Assembly (NCBI GenBank): GCA_964057225.1
Contig: OZ059897.1
Coordinates: forward strand, 2,232,001-2,296,000
Length of the DNA: 64,000 nucleotides
Reading direction: 5' to 3'
DNA from: Auanema rhodensis
Lineage: Eukaryota > Nematoda > Chromadorea > Rhabditida > Rhabditidae
The notes below the pieces were generated by a model. The model worked only from the letters and a program-made list of their open reading frames with translations. It did no database searches and was not told where the DNA came from. A program made the position numbers and the translations under genes. Of this stretch, positions 1 to 11,000 are shown piece by piece; position 1 is the stretch's first letter, and every line of letters begins with the position of its first letter.

Positions 1-3000
1 ATGCACCGAGATATCAACTGATATATGTTCACACTTATATCCTCGATTTTCACCCTGAAGAAATGATTTTTTGGTTGAAAAACATTGTCCATCGTCTTCG
101 TCTTGAAAAAAGGAATCTAAAAACATCTACTTTTTGTGAAATTATTTAGAAATTTTTCGGGAAAATATTTGTCAAAATGTTTTTGGAAGCAATGTTGGGT
201 GTACATGGGAACTCAACATACACTAATGCATTATTTTTCAAACGATCATAACTAATTTTTGTATAAAGCGTTTCTTAATGTAGTATAGTGCATTCGATGC
301 GGATTTTTAAGCTGCGTCGATCTGTGTTATCAGATTTGAGTTAGCTTAAAAATGCACCGAGATATCAACTGATATATGTTCACACTTATATCCTCGATTT
401 TCACCCTGAAGAAATGATTTTTTCGTTGAAAAAACATTGTCCTTCGTCTTTGCCTTGAAAAAAGGAATCTAAAAACATCTACTTTTTGTGAAATTATTTA
501 GAAATTTTTCGGGAAAATTTTTGTCAAAATGTTTTTGGAAGCAATGTTGAGTGTACATGGGAACTCAACATACACTAATGCATTATTTTTCAAACGATCA
601 TAACTAATTTTTGTAAATAGCGTTTCTCAAGGTAGTATAGTGCATTCGATGCGGATTTTTAAGCTGCGTCGATCTGTGTTATCAGATTTGAGCTAGCTTA
701 AAAATGCACCAAGATATCAACTGATATATGTTCACACTTATATCCTCGATTTTCACCCTGAAGAAATGATTTTTTGGTTGAAAAACATTGTCCATCGTCT
801 TCGTCTTGAAAAAAGGAATCTAAAAACATCTACTTCTTGTGAAATTATTTAGAAATTTTTCGGGAAAATTTTTGTCAAAATGTTTTTGGAAGCAATGTTG
901 GGTGTACATGGGAACTCAACATACACTAATGCATTATTTTTCAAACGATCATAACTAATTTTTGTATAAAGCGTTTCTTAATGTAGTATAGTGCATTCGA
1001 TGCGAATTTTTAAGCTGCGTCGATCTGTGTTATCAGATTTGAGTTAGCTTAAAAATGCACCGAGATATCAACTGATATATGTTCACACTTATATCCTCGA
1101 TTTTCACCCTGAAGAAATGATTTTTTCGTTGAATAACATTGTCCATCATCTTCGTCTTGAAAAAAGGAATCTAAAAACATCTACTTTTTGTGAAATTATT
1201 TAGAAATTTTTCGGGAAAATTTTTGTCAAAATGTTTTTGGAAGCAATGTTGAGTGTACATGGGAACTCAACATACACTAATGCATTATTTTTCAAACGAT
1301 CATAACTAATTTTTGTAAATAGCTTTTCTCAAGGTAGTATAGTGCATTCGATGCGGATTTTTAAGCTGCGTCGATCTGTGTTATCAGATTTGAGTTAGCT
1401 TAAAAATGCACCGAGATATCAACTGATATATGTTCACACTTATATCCTCGATTTTCACCCTGAAGAAATGATTTTTTCGTTGAAAAACATTGTCCATCGT
1501 CTTCGTCATGAAAAAAGGAATCTAAAAACATCTACTTTTTGTGAAATTATTTAGAAATTTTTCGGGAAAATTTTTGTCAAAATGTTTTTGGAAGCAATGT
1601 TGAGTGTACATGGGAACTCAACATACACTAATGCATTATTTTTCAAACGATAATAACTAATTTTTGTATAGAGCGTTTCTTAATGTAGTAAAGTGCATTC
1701 GATGCGGATTTTTAAGCTGTGTCGATCTGTGTTATCAGATTTGAGTTAGCTTAAAAATGCACCGAGATATCAACTGATATATGTTCACACTTATATCCTC
1801 GATTTTCACCCTGAAGAAATGATTTTTTCGTTGAATAACATTGTCCATCGTCTTCGCCTTGAAAGAAGGAATCTAAAAACATCTACTTTTTGTGAAATTA
1901 TCTAGAAATTTTTCGGGAAAATTTTTGTCAAAATGTTTTTGGAAGCAATGTTGAGTGTACATGGGAACTCAACATACACTAATGCATTATTTTTCAAACG
2001 ATCATAACTTATTTTTGTAAATAGCGTTTCTCAAGGTAGTATAGTGCATTCGATGCGGATTTTTAAGCTGCGTCGATCTGTGTTATCAGATTTGAGCTAG
2101 CTTAAAAATGCACCAAGATATCAACTGATATATGTTCACACTTATATCCTCGATTTTCACCCTGAAGAAATGATTTTTTGGTTGAAAAACATTGTCCATC
2201 GTCTTCGTCTTGAAAAAAGGAATCTAAAAACATCTACTTCTTGTGAAATTATTTAGAAATTTTTCGGGAAAATTTTTGTCAAAATGTTTTTGGAAGCAAT
2301 GTTGGGTGTACATGGGAACTCAACATACACTAATGCATTATTTTTCAAACGATCATAACTTATTTTTGTAAATAGCGTTTCTCAAGGTAGTATAGTGCAT
2401 TCGATGCGGATTTTTAAGCTGCGTCGATCTGTGTTATCAGATTTGAGCTAGCTTAAAAATGCACCAAGATATCAACTGATATATGTTCACACTTATATCC
2501 TCGATTTTCACCCTGAAGAAATGATTTTTTGGTTGAAAAACATTGTCCATCGTCTTCGTCTTGAAAAAAGGAATCTAAAAACATCTACTTCTTGTGAAAT
2601 TATTTAGAAATTTTTCGGGAAAATTTTTGTCAAAATGTTTTTGGAAGCAATGTTGGGTGTACATGGGAACTCAACATACACTAATGCATTATTTTTCAAA
2701 CGATCATAACTAATTTTTGTATAAAGCGTTTCTTAATGTAGTATAGTGCATTCGATGCGAATTTTTAAGCTGCGTCGATCTGTGTTATCAGATTTGAGTT
2801 AGCTTAAAAATGCACCGAGATATCAACTGATATATGGTCACACTTATATCCTCGATTTTCACCCTGAAGAAATGATTTTTTCGTTGAATAACATTGTCCA
2901 TCATCTTCGTCTTGAAAAAAGGAATCTAAAAACATCTACTTTTTGTGAAATTATTTAGAAATTTTTCGGGAAAATTTTTGTCAAAATGTTTTTGGAAGCA

Positions 3001-4565
3001 ATGTTGAGTGTACATGGGAACTCAACATACACTAATGCATTATTTTTCAAACGATCATAACTAATTTTTGTAAATAGCTTTTCTCAAGGTAGTATAGTGC
3101 ATTCGATGCGGATTTTTAAGCTGCGTCGATCTGTGTTATCAGATTTGAGTTAGCTTAAAAATGCACCGAGATATCAACTGATATATGTTCACACTTATAT
3201 CCTCGATTTTCACCCTGAAGAAATGATTTTTTCGTTGAAAAACATTGTCCATCGTCTTCGTCATGAAAAAAGGAATCTAAAAACATCTACTTTTTGTGAA
3301 ATTATTTAGAAATTTTTCGGGAAAATTTTTGTCAAAATGTTTTTGGAAGCAATGTTGAGTGTACATGGGAACTCAACATACACTAATGCATTATTTTTCA
3401 AACGATAATAACTAATTTTTGTATAGAGCGTTTCTTAATGTAGTAAAGTGCATTCGATGCGGATTTTTAAGCTGTGTCGATCTGTGTTATCAGATTTGAG
3501 TTAGCTTAAAAATGCACCGAGATATCAACTGATATATGTTCACACTTATATCCTCGATTTTCACCCTGAAGAAATGATTTTTTCGTTGAATAACATTGTC
3601 CATCGTCTTCGCCTTGAAAGAAGGAATCTAAAAACATCTACTTTTTGTGAAATTATCTAGAAATTTTTCGGGAAAATTTTTGTCAAAATGTTTTTGGAAG
3701 CAATGTTGAGTGTACATGGGAACTCAACATACACTAATGCATTATTTTTCAAACGATCATAACTTATTTTTGTATAGAGCGTTTCTCAATGTAGTATAGT
3801 GCATTCGATGCGGATTTTTAAGCTGCGTCGATCTGTGTTATCAGATTTGAGTTAGCTTAAAAATGCACCGAGATATCAACTGATATATGTTCACACTTAT
3901 ATCCTCGATTTTCACCCTGAAGAAATGATTTTTTCGTTGAAAAAACATTGTCCATCGTCTTTGCCTTGAAAAAAGGAATCTAAAAACATCTACTTTTTGT
4001 GAAATTATTTAGAAATTTTTCGGGAAAATTTTTGTCAAAATATTTTTGGAAGCAATGTTGAGTGTACATGGGAACTCAACATACACTAATGCATTATTTT
4101 TCAAACGATCATAACTAATTTTTGTAAATAGCGTTTCTCAAGGTAGTATAGTGCATTCGATGCGGATTTTTAAGCTGCGTCGATCTGTGTTATCAGATTT
4201 GAGCTAGCTTAAAAATGCACCAAGATATCAACTGATATATGTTCACACTTATATCCTCGATTTTCACCCTGAAGAAATGATTTTTTGGTTGAAAAACATT
4301 GTCCATCGTCTTCGTCTTGAAAAAAGGAATCTAAAAACATCTACTTTATGTGAAATTATTTAGAAATTTTTCGGGAAAATTTTTGTCAAAATGTTTTTGG
4401 AAGCAATGTTGGGTGTACATGGGAACTCAACATACACTAATGCATTATTTTTCAAACGATCATAACTAATTTTTGTATAAAGCGTTTCTTAATGTAGTAT
4501 AGTGCATTCGATGCGGATTTTTAAGCTGCGTCGATCTGTGTTATCAGATTTGAGTTAGCTTGAAA
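1..4565 (+). repeat. Monomers 1-13: W/N/H/Q block with duplicated pentamer
   Basis: Order: W1, P2, W1, N2, H3, Q2, W2, W1, N2, H3, Q4a, P2, W1, starting at 1, 352, 704, 1055, 1406, 1757, 2108, 2459, 2810, 3161, 3512, 3863 and 4215. The stretch 704-2019 recurs at 2459-3774, five monomers (1755 bp) downstream. The two share private markers: ATGCACCAAG, ACTTCTTGTG, GCGAATTTTT, AGCTTTTCTC, GTAAAG with GCTGTGTCG, and ATTATCTAG. I noticed one difference, TATATGGTCAC near 2832. Monomers 6-7 and 7-8 also look like a one-monomer duplication, since both junctions read CAAGG...GAGCTAGC followed by the ATGCACCAAG W start. Unit 1 has the private AAAATATTTG near 165. Confidence 0.85.
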
Positions 4566-5458
4566 ATGTACCGAGATATCAACTGATATATGTTCACACT
4601 TATATCCTCGATTTTCACCCTGAAGAATTTATTTTTTCGTTGAATAACATTGTCCATCGTCTTCGCCTTGAAAGAAGGAATCTAAAAACATCTACTTTTT
4701 GTGAAATTATTTAGAAATTTTTCGGGAAAATTTTTGTCAAAATGTTTTTGGAAGCAATGTTGAGTGTACATGGGAACTCAGCATACACTAATGCATTATT
4801 TTTCAAACGATAATAACTAATTTTTGTATAGAGCGTTTCTTAATGTAGTATAGTGCATTCGATGCGGATTTTTAAGCTGCGTCGATCTGTGTTATCCGAT
4901 TTGAGCTAGCTTGAAAATGTACCGAGATATCAACTGATATAGGTTCACACTTATATCCTCGATTTTCACCCTGAAGAAATGATTTTTTCGTTGAAAAACA
5001 TTGTCCATCGTCTTCGTCATGAAAAAAGGAATCTAAAAACATAAATTTTTTGTGAAATTATTCAGAAAATTTTCGGGAAAATTTTTGTCAAAATGTTTTT
5101 GGAAGCAATGTTGAGTGTACATGGGAACTCAACATACACTAATGCATTATTTTTCAAACGATCATAACTAATTTTTGTAAATAGCGTTTCTCAAGGTAGT
5201 ATAGTGCATTCGATGCGGATTTTTAAGCTGCGTCGATCTGTGTTATCAGATTTGAGTTAGCTTAAAAATGCACCGAGATATCAACTGATATATGTTCACA
5301 CTTATATCCTCGATTTTCACCCTGAAGAAATGATTTTTTGGTTGAAAAACATTGTCCATCGTCTTCGTCTTGAAAAAAGGAATCTAAAAACATCTACTTT
5401 TTGTGAAATTATTTAGAAATTTTTCGGGAAAATTTTTGTCAAAATGTTTTTGGAAGCA

Positions 5459-5486
5459 ATGTTGAGTGTACATGGGAACTCAACAT
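5459..5486 (+). other. Conserved 9-bp inverted repeat, 10-nt loop (example copy)
   Basis: ATGTTGAGT and ACTCAACAT are exact reverse complements separated by GTACATGGGA. The element recurs at unit positions 192-219 in every monomer. Two variant forms exist. About 27 monomers have ATGTTGGGT on the left arm and 14 have ACTCAGCAT on the right arm, and I saw none with both. On a plus-strand RNA each variant would still pair as G.U. The DNA could form a small cruciform, or a transcript could form a hairpin. Neither is demonstrated. Confidence 0.75.
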
Positions 5487-5490
5487 ACAC

Positions 5491-5500
5491 TAATGCATTA
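5491..5500. other. Perfect 10-bp palindrome TAATGCATTA (example copy)
   Basis: TAATGCATTA is its own reverse complement and sits five bases after the hairpin in every monomer I read, about 182 sites per window at 351-bp spacing. It has the TAAT-NN-ATTA form known as the P2 dimer site of paired-class homeodomain proteins. In AT-rich DNA a single match would be unremarkable, and all copies descend from one ancestor. Binding is therefore speculation; the palindrome and its conservation are direct observations. Confidence 0.55.
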
Positions 5501-7375
5501 TTTTTCAAACGATCATAACTAATTTTTGTATAAAGCGTTTCTTAATGTAGTATAGTGCATTCGATGCGGATTTTTAAGCTGCGTCGATCTGTGTTATCAG
5601 ATTTGAGTTAGCTTAAAAATGCACCGAGATATCAACTGATATATGTTCACACTTATATCCTCGATTTTCACCCTGAAGAAATGATTTTTTCGTTGAAAAA
5701 ACATTGTCCATCGTCTTTGCCTTGAAAAAAGGAATCTAAAAACATCTACTTTTTGTGAAATTATTTAGAAATTTTTCGGGAAAATTTTTGTCAAAATGTT
5801 TTTGGAAGCAATGTTGAGTGTACATGGGAACTCAACATACACTAATGCATTATTTTTCAAACGATCATAACTTATTTTTGTATAGAGCGTTTCTCAATGT
5901 AGTATAGTGCATTCGATGCGGATTTTTAAGCTGCGTCGATCTGTGTTATTCCGATTTGAGCTAGCTTGAAAATGTACCGAGATATCAACTGATATAGGTT
6001 CACACTTATATCCTCGATTTTCACCCTGAAGAAATGATTTTTTCGTTGAAAAACATTGTCCATCGTCTTCGTCATGAAAAAAGGAATCTAAAAACATATA
6101 CTTTTTGTGAAATTATTCAGAAAATTTTCGGGAAAATTTTTGTCAAAATGTTTTTGGAAGCAATGTTGAGTGTACATGGGAACTCAGCATACACTAATGC
6201 ATTATTTTTCAAACGATAATAACTAATTTTTGTATAGAGCGTTTCTTAATGTAGTAAAGTGCATTCGATGCGGATTTTTAAGCTGTGTCGATCTGTGTTA
6301 TCAGATTTGAGTTAGCTTAAAAATGCACCGAGATATCAACTGATATATGTTCACACTTATATCCTCGATTTTCACCCTGAAGAAATGATTTTTTCGTTGA
6401 ATAACATTGTCCATCGTCTTTGCCTTGAAAAAAGGAATCTAAAAACATCTACTTTTTGTGAAATTATTCAGAAATTTTTCGGGAAAATTTTTGTCAAAAT
6501 GTTTTTGGAAGCAATGTTGAGTGTACATGGGAACTCAACATACACTAATGCATTATTTTTCAAACGATCATAACTTATTTTTGTATAGAGCGTTTTTCAA
6601 TGTAGTATAGTGCATTCGATGCGGATTTTTAAGCTGCGTCGATCTGTGTTATCAGATTTGAGTTAACTTAAAAATGCACCGAGATATCAACTGATATAGG
6701 TTCACACTTATATCCTCGATTTTCACCCTGAAGAATTTATTTTTTCGTTGAATAACATTGTCCATCGTCTTCGCCTTGAAAGAAGGAATCTAAAAACATC
6801 TACTTTTTGTGAAATTATTCAGAAATTTTTCGGGAAAATTTTTGTCAAAATGTTTTTGGAAGCAATGTTGAGTGTACATGGGAACTCAACATACACTAAT
6901 GCATTATTTTTCAAACGATCATAACTTATTTTTGTATAGAGCGTTTCTCAAGGTAGTATAGTGCATTCGATGCGGATTTTTAAGCTGCGTCGATCTGTGT
7001 TATCAGATTTGAGTTAACTTAAAAATGCACCGAGATATCAACTGATATATGTTCACACTTATATCCTCGATTTTCACCCTGAAGAAATGATTTTTTCGTT
7101 GAAAAACATTGTCCATCGTCTTCGTCATGAAAAAAGGAATCTAAAGACATATACTTTTTGTGAAATTATTCAGAAAATTTTCGGGAAAATTTTTGTCAAA
7201 ATGTTTTTGGAAGCAATGTTGAGTGTACATGGGAACTCAACATACACTAATGCATTATTTTTCAAACGATCATAACTTATTTTTGTATAGAGCGTTTCTC
7301 AATGTAGTATAGTGCATTCGATGCGGATTTTTAAGCTGCGTTGATCTGTGTTATCAGATTTGAGTTAGCTTAAAA

Positions 7376-8077
7376 ATGCACCGAGATATCAACTGATATA
7401 TGTTCACACTTATATCCTCGATTTTCAAACTGAAGAATTGATTTTTTTGTTGAATAACATTGTTCATCGTCTTCGTCTTGAAAAAAGGAATCTAAAAACA
7501 TCTACTTTTTGTGAAATTATCTAGAAATTTTTCGGGAAAATTTTTGTCAAAATGTTTTTGGAAGCAATGTTGAGTGTACATGGGAACTCAACATACACTA
7601 ATGCATTATTTTTCAAACGATCATAACTATTTTCTGTAAATAGCGTTTCTCAATGTAGTATAGTGCATTCGATGCGGATTTTTAAGCTGCGTTGATCTGT
7701 GTTATCAGATTTGAGTTAACTTAAAAATGCACCGAGATATCAACTGATATATGTTCACACTTATATCCTCGATTTTCAAACTGAAGAATTGATTTTTTTG
7801 TTGAATAACATTGTCCATCGTCTTCGTCTTGAAAAAAGGAATCTAAAAACATCTACTTTTTGTGAAATTATCTAGAAATTTTCCGGGAAAATTTTTGTCA
7901 AAATGTTTTTGGAAGCAATGTTGAGTGTACATGGGAACTCAACATACACTAATGCATTATTTTTCAAACGATCATAACTATTTTCTGTAAATAGCGTTTC
8001 TCAATGTAGTATAGTGCATTCGATGCGGATTTTTAAGCTGCGTTGATCTGTGTTATCAGATTTGAGTTAACTTAAAA
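7376..8077 (+). repeat. Monomers 22-23: divergent X subtype, tandem pair
   Basis: These two units (7376, 7727) carry markers seen almost nowhere else: TTTTCAAACTGAAG instead of CACCCTGAAG, GAATTGATTTTTTTG, ATTATCTAG, and the 3' signature ACTATTTTCTG with GCGTTGATC. The pair looks like a local 351-bp duplication, differing at GTTCAT versus GTCCAT and TTTTCGGG versus TTTCCGGG. The X-type 3' end (ACTATTTTCTG) reappears in unit 31 near 10790, attached to a Q-type 5' end. Unit 24 (8078) keeps CACACTGAAG, a change shared with neither type. They may represent an older lineage that has mostly been replaced. Confidence 0.8.
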
Positions 8078-11000
8078 ATGCACCGAGATATCAACTGATA
8101 TATGTTCACACTTATATCCTCGATTTTCACACTGAAGAAATGATTTTTTGGTTGAAAAACATTGTCCATCGTCTTCGTCTTGAAAAAAGGAATCTAAAAA
8201 CATCTACTTTTTGTGAAATTATTTAGAAATTTTTCGGGAAAATTTTTGTCAAAATGTTTTTGGAAGCAATGTTGAGTGTACATGGGAACTCAGCATACAC
8301 TAATGCATTATTTTTCAAACGATAATAACTAATTTTTGTATAGAGCGTTTCTTAATGTAGTATAGTGCATTCGATGCGGATTTTTAAGTTGCGTTGATCT
8401 GTGTTATCAGATTTGAGTTAGCTTAAAAATGCACCGAGATATCAACTGATATATGTTCACACTTATATCCTCGATTTTCACCCTGAAGAAATGATTTTTT
8501 CGTTGAATAACATTGTCCATCATCTTCGTCTTGAAAAAAGGAATCTAAAAACATCTACTTTTTGTGAAATTATTCAGAAAATTTTCGGGAAAATGTTTGT
8601 CAAAATGTTTTTGGAAGCAATGTTGAGTGTACATGGGAACTCAACATACACTAATGCATTATTTTTCAAACGATCATAACTAATTTTTGTATAAAGCGTT
8701 TTTTAATGTAGTATAGTGCATTCGATGCGGATTTTTAAGCTGCGTCGATCTGTGTTATCAGATTTGAGTTAGCTTAAAAATGCACCGAGATATCAACTGA
8801 TATATGTTCACACTTATATCCTCGATTTTCACCCTGAAGAAATGATTTTTTCGTTGAAAAAACATTGTCCATCGTCTTTGCCTTGAAAAAAGGAATCTAA
8901 AAACATCTACTTTTTGTGAAATTATTTAGAAATTTTTCGGGAAAATTTTTGTCAAAATGTTTTTGGAAGCAATGTTGAGTGTACATGGGAACTCAACATA
9001 CACTAATGCATTATTTTTCAAACGATCATAACTAATTTTTGTAAATAGCGTTTCTCGATGTAGTATAGTGCATTCGATGCGGATTTTTAAGCTGCGTTGA
9101 TCTGTGTTATCAGATTTGAGTTAACTTAAAAATGCACCGAGATATCAACTGATATAGGTTCACACTTATATCCTCGATTTTCACCCTGAAGAAATGATTT
9201 TTTCGTTGAAAAACATTGTCCATCGTCTTTGTCATGAAAAAAGGAATCTAAAAACATCTACTTTTTGTGAAATTATTCAGAAAATTTTCGGGAAAATTTT
9301 TGTCAAAATGTTTTTGGAAGCAATGTTGAGTGTACATGGGAACTCAACATACACTAATGCATTATTTTTCAAACGATAATAACTAATTTTTGTATAGAGC
9401 GTTTCTTAATGTAGTATAGTGCATTCGATGCGGATTTTTAAGTTGCGTTGATCTGTGTTATCAGATTTGAGTTAGCTTAAAAATGCACCGAGATATCAAC
9501 TGATATATGTTCACACTTATATCCTCGATTTTCACCCTGAAGAATTTATTTTTTCGTTGAATAACATTGTCCATCGTCTTCGCCTTTAAAGAAGGAATCT
9601 AAAAACATCTACTTTTTGTGAAATTATTTAGAAATTTTTCGGGAAAATTTTTGTCAAAATGTTTTTGGAAGCAATGTTGGGTGTACATGGGAACTCAACA
9701 TACACTAATGCATTATTTTTCAAACGATCATAACTTATTTTTGTATAGAGCGTTTCTCAATGTAGTATAGTGCATTCGATGCGGATTTTTAAGCTGCCTC
9801 GATCTGTGTTATCCGATTTGAGCTAGCTTGAAAATGTACCGAGATATCAACTGATATATATTCACACTTATATCCTCGATTTTCACCCTGAAGAAATGAT
9901 TTTTTCGTTGAAAAAACATTGTCCATCGTCTTTGCCTTGAAAAAAGGAATCTAAAAACATCTACTTTTTGTGAAATTATTTAGAAATTTTTCGGGAAAAT
10001 TTTTGTCAAAATGTTTTTGGAAGCAATGTTGGGTGTACATGGGAACTCAACATACACTAATGCATTATTTTTCAAACGATCATAACTAATTTTTGTATAA
10101 AGCGTTTTTTAATGTAGTATAAAGCATTCGATGCGGATTTTTAAGCTGCGTCGATCTGTGTTATCAGATTTGAGTTAGCTTAAAAATGCACCGAGATATC
10201 AACTGATATATGTTCACACTTATATCCTCGATTTTCACCCTGAAGAAATGATTTTTTCGTTGAAAAACATTGTCCATCGTCTTTGTCATGAAAAAAGGAA
10301 TCTAAAAACATCTACTTTTTGTGAAATTATTCAGAAAATTTTCGGGAAAATTTTTGTCAAAATGTTTTTGGAAGCAATGTTGAGTGTACATGGGAACTCA
10401 ACATACACTAATGCATTATTTTTCAAACGATAATAACTAATTTTTGTATAGAGCGGTTCTTAATGTAGTATAGTGCATTCGATGCGGATTTTTAAGTTGC
10501 GTTGATCTGTGTTATCAGATTTGAGTTAGCTTAAAAATGCACCGAGATATCAACTGATATATGTTCACACTTATATCCTCGATTTTCACCCTGAAGAATT
10601 TATTTTTTCGTTGAATAACATTGTCCATCGTCTTCGCCTTTAAAGAAGGAATCTAAAAACATCTACTTTTTGTGAAATTATTCAGAAATTTTTCGGGAAA
10701 ATTTTTGTCAAAATGTTTTTGGAAGCAATGTTGAGTGTACATGGGAACTCAACATACACTAATGCATTATTTTTCAAACGATCATAACTATTTTCTGTAA
10801 ATAGCGTTTCTCAATGTAGTATAGTGCATTCGATGCGGATTTTTAAGCTGCGTTGATCTGTGTTATCAGATTTGAGTTAACTTAAAAATGCACCGAGATA
10901 TCAACTGATATATGTTCACACTTATATCCTCGATTTTCACCCTGAAGAAATGATTTTTTGGTTGAAAAACATTGTCCATCGTCTTCGTCTTAAAAAAAGG

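Larger units (their letters stand above)
5424..5513 (+). other. Invariant core of the monomer (example copy)
   Basis: This stretch from TCGGGAAAA to CAAACGAT corresponds to unit positions 157-246. Across the 182 copies it shows essentially two recurrent variants, GAGTGTA to GGGTGTA and CTCAACAT to CTCAGCAT, plus rare single changes such as AAAATGTTTG near 8593, 38102 and 39857, AATATTTTTG near 4040 and AACAAACAC near 14968 and 16022. The flanking modules carry almost all subtype markers. A quiet window inside a satellite is often read as a protein-binding or nucleosome-positioning segment, but low variation can also come from a recent shared origin. No protein is assigned. Confidence 0.6.
5268..5618 (+). 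repeat. Reference satellite monomer (subtype W1)
   Basis: A clean 351-bp unit chosen as the reference. Its 5' module (first 157 bp) holds a near-palindrome ATATCA-AC-TGATAT at unit positions 11-24, then a run of short A and T tracts. The middle 90 bp are almost identical in all copies and carry the hairpin (unit 192-219) and the TAATGCATTA palindrome (224-233). The 3' module holds the short dyad GCAT-TCG-ATGC (290-300) and an end segment (339-346) that is AGTTAGCT here but AGCTAGCT or AGTTAACT in other subtypes. I found no convincing internal duplication that would make 351 bp a dimer of a 175-bp ancestor. The start point is arbitrary: a tandem repeat has no true beginning. Confidence 0.9.
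4566..7375 (+). repeat. Monomers 14-21: Q/H-rich block with early Hy3-P-Q-Hy order
   Basis: Starts 4566, 4917, 5268, 5619, 5972, 6323, 6674 and 7025. Order: Q6-like with 4c end, H2, W1, P4c, Hy3, a hybrid with N-type GTTGAATAAC plus P-type TTTGCCTTG ending 4b, Q4b (with CAAGG), Hy4. The run from 5972 (Hy3, then 4b, Q, Hy) matches the start of the long HOR at 40747, 44961 and 50578, so this is a distant, partly eroded relative of it. Unit 17 is 353 bp because GTTATTCCG near 5950 has an extra T. Unit 15 has the private ACATAAATTTTTTG near 5041. Several Hy units here keep a 61-62-codon open frame, discussed under rejected items. Confidence 0.8.

Noticed and set aside
1-351. 351-bp monomer as a dimer of two 175-bp halves
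   Set aside because: I compared the halves by eye and saw only scattered short matches such as ATGCA and GATTTT, not a consistent alignment. A sensitive self-alignment could still reveal a very old duplication.
5559-5569. CENP-B box
   Set aside because: The closest match is ATTCGATGCGGATTTT, which lacks the central A and the final CGGG of the TTCG-N4-A-N2-CGGG consensus. TTCGGGAAAA in the core does not fit on either strand.
5930-5960. Small indels (extra T near 5950, 1-base loss near 14532, 2-base loss near 47452, extra A near 62281) as functional variants
   Set aside because: Each is a singleton; two lie in homopolymer or TA-rich contexts. They are probably neutral or consensus errors and serve only to balance the length count.
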